The translations under genes were made by a program, and so were the position numbers. Shown piece after piece: positions 61,347 to 64,000 of a stretch of DNA of 64,000 bases. The stretch is from the NCBI RefSeq assembly GCF_028290435.1, contig NZ_JAQGJV010000024.1:36223-100222 (forward strand), read 5' to 3'. Position 1 is the stretch's first letter, and each line of letters opens with the position of its first letter. Origin of the DNA: Devosia sp. (GTDB lineage: Bacteria > Pseudomonadota > Alphaproteobacteria > Rhizobiales > Devosiaceae). The notes under the pieces were generated by a model. That model ran no database searches and was not told where the DNA came from. It worked only from the letters and a program-made list of their open reading frames with translations.

Positions 61347-61763
61347 ATGAGTTTCAGAAAATCACGGTTCGTCCTGTTGGCGCTGGTTGGGTTCACACTG
61401 CCGTCTGGGGCTCAAGAGAGCGGGAGCGGACCCAGCGAGGCGGAAGTATGTTCCGTCCTGACTAAAATAGCCGCTGATTCAAACGCCGCGAAAATGAGCT
61501 TCCCAGGGAACAAACTCGAAAGCGCGTTGTTCGAGATTGACTGTGGCCAGAAGCGTTTTACTCAAACGTGGGAACTTACCCAAGCTGGGTCGGAACTGGG
61601 AGCAGACGGCCTTGGGAGACAATCCGCGGACTTCACAAGATTGATGTGTGAAACCTGGCACTGGCAAATGCTATTTGATCGACATTGGACTGCGCAGTTG
61701 GACATTACGTACCGCCAGCAGAAACTCATCCCGACCTTCGTACTTTCTGTTTGCCCTACCTGA
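61347..61763 (+). CDS. Small secreted protein, hypothetical
   Basis: The ATG at 61347 starts a signal peptide (SFRKSRFVLLALVGFTLPSGAQ, cleaved before ESGSG). The mature part of about 115 residues has four Cys (VCSVL, EIDCGQ, LMCETW, SVCPT), consistent with periplasmic disulfides. No family is recognised. It lies in a stretch of small unique genes. The preceding 61078-61346 holds no credible gene. Confidence 0.6.
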   Translation: MSFRKSRFVLLALVGFTLPSGAQESGSGPSEAEVCSVLTKIAADSNAAKMSFPGNKLESALFEIDCGQKRFTQTWELTQAGSELGADGLGRQSADFTRLMCETWHWQMLFDRHWTAQLDITYRQQKLIPTFVLSVCPT

Positions 61764-62070
61764 AGCCTATTTCGGGAGGTAGCCTGCGTTTTCCTCCGCA
61801 TCCGGCTCGGTGAACGGAAGCGAGGTTGTCGATCGGGCTGCCCTCTTCCGGGCGCTACTCGGTGGCCGACGGCTCGGTAACCCGCATCGAAGTCTCCAAC
61901 TTAACCACACAGTCGTAGAGGAGTTGCCATTCCAAACGAAGGTGTACCGAAGCTATTGCGGCGAAAAGGTACCATGCCTCGCCTAGAGGCCGGTGGTCTC
62001 GACCTTCGGGGCGTCGACCATGCAGGGGTGGAAATTACACGGCGCGCCGGGAAGAACCGCCGGAGTGAAA
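61764..62070. other. Gap of 307 bp without a recognisable gene
   Basis: Neither strand has a credible ORF, tRNA or terminator here. A plus-strand frame starting at 61956 (105 codons, RKGTMPRLEAGG, RAGKNRRSETRRGATRSF) is Arg-rich and overlaps the membrane protein gene on the other strand, so it is not called. Confidence 0.5.
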
Positions 62071-62415
62071 CTAGAAGAGGTGCAACACGGTCATTTGCAG
62101 CAGAAGCACCGCTCCTCGGGCGAACGCATAGCTCGCAAAGGCAAGACCGGTTACAAACGCCCGTTTTAGCGCCGGGTTTCTCGACGACCCAGGAATATGC
62201 TCATCGAACAGTATCAATCCAGGACAAAAAACGAACAGCCCGAACATTATGGCAAAGACTGCTTCATAGTTGACCGTCGACCGCAAGGGAGAAGGCCAAC
62301 CATTTACCGCCCAGAGCGCCGAGATCACGAAGCTTACGACGGAGCACGTGGCAACGGTGATCCAATAGGCGAAGCCCGGCGGTACGCTGGCAGTGACTAC
62401 CAATGGGGTCGCCAA
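62071..62415 (-). CDS. Small membrane protein, hypothetical
   Basis: This 114-residue frame has three or four hydrophobic segments (PPGFAYWITVATCSVVSFVISALWAVN, AVFAIMFGLFVFCPGLILF, AFVTGLAFASYAFARGAVLLLQM). The pattern makes a real membrane protein likely. Its start overlaps the divergent 62393 frame by 23 bp, so one of the two probably starts later. No family is recognised. Confidence 0.5.
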   Translation of the reverse strand: MATPLVVTASVPPGFAYWITVATCSVVSFVISALWAVNGWPSPLRSTVNYEAVFAIMFGLFVFCPGLILFDEHIPGSSRNPALKRAFVTGLAFASYAFARGAVLLLQMTVLHLF

Positions 62416-62746
62416 TCTGGCGGAGCTTTATGAGCTGACGACCGTGCTGGGGAGCGATCCAATGGATCCTGCTGCCGTTGCCTTTGGCTACCATAAAGCC
62501 ACGGAACTGATGCAGCAGCAGTTTGGAACTGTGAGCCAAGCTGTTCATCCTGCCAGCCTGCGGGTAACTGATCCCGAGGTGGTTTATCTCGCTCTGACTT
62601 CGTATCCACCGGGAGATTCTGCTGATCAGCAGACGCTGGGCAAATTTCGTCACGCAATAGATGCCGCTTTCGGTCGGCACGGCGGGGTTTTGCATGTGAA
62701 GAAGGATACGGCAGTATTTATGAGCACCAAAAAAGCCGACCTCTAA
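62393..62746 (+). CDS. Hypothetical protein, 117 aa
   Basis: A GTG-initiated frame encodes a soluble, mostly helical product: NLAELYELTTVLGSDPMDPAAVAFGYHKATELMQQQFG, HPASLRVTDPEVVYLALTSYPPGDSADQQTLGKFRHAIDAAFGRHGG. Codon composition and the mixture of residues look genuine. The start overlaps the divergent membrane protein gene by 23 bp. No function can be assigned. The following 62747-62905 is empty. Confidence 0.5.
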   Translation: MTTNGVANLAELYELTTVLGSDPMDPAAVAFGYHKATELMQQQFGTVSQAVHPASLRVTDPEVVYLALTSYPPGDSADQQTLGKFRHAIDAAFGRHGGVLHVKKDTAVFMSTKKADL

Positions 62747-62905
62747 TAGCGTGTACTTCTCCAGAAAAGCTCAGGAAACCTGTCGGTCCCTTCCTCCCCT
62801 GGCCGCCCGGTCGTTTCCCGACCCCATTTCGGTCAGAAGGTTGGTGTTGGCCTTTCACCTAAAGGGGTCTTCGAACCGGCAAGTTTGTTTTTCTGATCGC
62901 CGGGG

Positions 62906-63499
62906 CTAAGCGCTCGCGGCTGCAGTCCGGCGAACAGCAAAGACGATTATCCAAATGACAAGCCCTAAGTGGGCCAAGAGGCATAAAGTGGAAATCCTCA
63001 ATATGAACTCGGTAGAGATTTGACTGGACACGAGTCCACCTCGTCCAAGCAATGCGGCGGTGGTTGCGAGTGTGCAGGGGACTCCTAATACCGCGAGTGA
63101 ACCAGTAAAAAACTGAATGTCTGGCGTCCCTCGCCGGGTTCTTGAGGGCTTCTGCCCCAGCATCAGCGCCAGTACGCCGAGGCACCAAAGTAGGGCCGCA
63201 AACCCACCTATTGCACCGGCTCCGAGACCCAAAACGTAGACGCCCTCGACTTCGCTATTCCAGTCTGTACCAAACAGGTAGCAAGCGCTGCCACCCCCGC
63301 AATCCACGGGTCCCAAAGTGAGGATCAAGCAGACAGGGAGCCCGCCGAAGATTGCGATCCAGGCCAATACCAGCCAGTAGCGTGTTGGCAGACAGATAGC
63401 ATGAGGTCCCCGGTCATAGAATCTTTCAGTTCTGCAGCTCCGCATTGGCCGAAAGCGACAGATATCGTCTAGGCTACCAAACTCCTTAGTCAAAAGCAT
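62906..63499 (-). CDS. Four-helix membrane protein, hypothetical
   Basis: This 197-residue protein has a short cytoplasmic N-terminus and about four transmembrane helices (YWLVLAWIAIFGGLPVCLILTLG, VYVLGLGAGAIGGFAALLWCLGVLALML, FFTGSLAVLGVPCTLATTAALLG, STLCLLAHLGLVIWIIVFAV). The first loop has two Cys (GPVDCGGGSACYLFGTDW), possibly a disulfide. The actual start may be a later Met (Met19). It ends the run of small hypothetical genes and begins 8 bp after the DUF930 gene stop. Function unknown. Confidence 0.55.
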   Translation of the reverse strand: MLLTKEFGSLDDICRFRPMRSCRTERFYDRGPHAICLPTRYWLVLAWIAIFGGLPVCLILTLGPVDCGGGSACYLFGTDWNSEVEGVYVLGLGAGAIGGFAALLWCLGVLALMLGQKPSRTRRGTPDIQFFTGSLAVLGVPCTLATTAALLGRGGLVSSQISTEFILRISTLCLLAHLGLVIWIIVFAVRRTAAASA

Positions 63500-63506
63500 G
63501 TCTGCT

Positions 63507-64000
63507 CTAGGTCTTGCTCAGTCGAGCAAGCACCGCGTCCGTCACGTCGGCGCCGAGCCGATAGGAAAACGCTGTGACACTCTGGAGGTCGTCGCTGAGC
63601 GTGCAGTCGAAGGCGAGGCCATACCACCTTTCTCCGGAGCGGAAGATCGCGCCGCTCGCTGCGACGCGCGTCCCTGTCATCTCCGACCTGGCATAGGCTT
63701 CCGCCATCACAATGTCGGGCGCGAAGCCTTCCCCGGCATTGCCGATCTGGGCCAAGGCCTCAATATTGCAGGTTTGCGCCAGCCGCTTTTCGGGGGGCAG
63801 CGTTTCTAGCATCGCGCGTGCCCGTGCCATGCTGGGAACACTCAGCATCGCCTTGAGATAGAAGCGTTTGGCACTGCGCAACGCCCCTAGCTCAAGGGTC
63901 GCGACATCGGGCTCCGCCGACGAAGCAGGCGGGGCTGTTCCTTCCGCCATCTCGTCAGCGTCAGCCGTGACCGCAGAGACGGCCTGATCCGGCACGCTGG
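63507..64000 (-). CDS. DUF930 domain protein, 5' end outside the window
   Basis: The frame is open to the right edge, so the N-terminus is missing. At least 164 residues are visible. The C-terminal DUF930 domain is clear: TLELGALRSAKRFYLKAMLSVPSMARARAML, LAQTCNIEALAQIGN, FAPDIVMAEAYARSEMTGTRVAASGAIFRSGERWYGLAFDCTLSDDLQSVTAFSYRLGADV. It has the two Cys expected in this family. DUF930 proteins of Hyphomicrobiales usually have an N-terminal transmembrane or Pro-rich region, consistent with the acidic Ala/Thr stretch at the edge. Function is unknown. Confidence 0.85.
   Translation of the reverse strand, partial: SVPDQAVSAVTADADEMAEGTAPPASSAEPDVATLELGALRSAKRFYLKAMLSVPSMARARAMLETLPPEKRLAQTCNIEALAQIGNAGEGFAPDIVMAEAYARSEMTGTRVAASGAIFRSGERWYGLAFDCTLSDDLQSVTAFSYRLGADVTDAVLARLSKT

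Overview
The window is a continuous stretch of GC-rich alphaproteobacterial chromosome, most likely from a Devosia-like member of the Hyphomicrobiales. The genus is inferred from gene content and order, not from any marker comparison. Supporting signs are a CtrA/ChpT/SciP cell-cycle circuit beside flagellar genes, a rhizobial-type serC-serA pair with a short structured serC leader, EipA (DUF1134), DUF930, and an rpoH-rluD block. No insertion sequence, prophage or CRISPR array is visible.

Layout. 1-1.2 kb: a flavin reductase cut by the window edge and the 3' remnant of a zinc-type alcohol dehydrogenase. 1.3-9 kb: a carbohydrate operon (GH29 alpha-L-fucosidase, a nucleotidyltransferase-fold protein, ABC binding protein, two permeases, ATPase) divergent from a LacI-family regulator, with a perfect 16-bp palindrome in the operon promoter; then tRNA-Met(CAT). 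9.2-12 kb: a two-gene DNA-repair unit, UdgX-type uracil-DNA glycosylase plus its partner radical SAM protein. 12-18.6 kb: ring-cleaving dioxygenase, GGDEF protein, an ECF sigma factor overlapping a membrane vWA protein, and mnmA.

18.6-39.5 kb holds the flagellar and cell-cycle genes: fliK-flgD, sciP, fliF-fliG-fliH-fliN-flbD, flhA, then fliJ-fliI and ctrA. Control sequences can be read directly. There is a near-consensus sigma-54 promoter before fliK, a 17-bp GC-rich inverted repeat shared at 16 of 17 bases by the fliK and fliF upstream regions (probable FlbD sites), CtrA-type TTAA-N7-TTAA-like boxes before fliF and fliI, and GAnTC (CcrM) sites between fliI and ctrA. An unrelated block (kinase, GST, metallopeptidase, GFA, GNAT, two PRC-barrel proteins) lies between flhA and fliJ.

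39.5-49.3 kb: hydrolase, DGPF/YCII protein, rpoH, rluD, envelope proteins including EipA, chpT with a single-domain response regulator, an ECF42-like sigma factor and thiamine pyrophosphokinase. 49.3-53 kb: a TPP riboswitch controlling thiBPQ. 53-60.5 kb: a disordered membrane protein, purA, an EamA transporter, and serA/serC. 60.6-64 kb: small, poorly conserved hypothetical genes ending in a partial DUF930 protein. Several GC-rich inverted repeats of at least two sequence types sit in the intergenic gaps.
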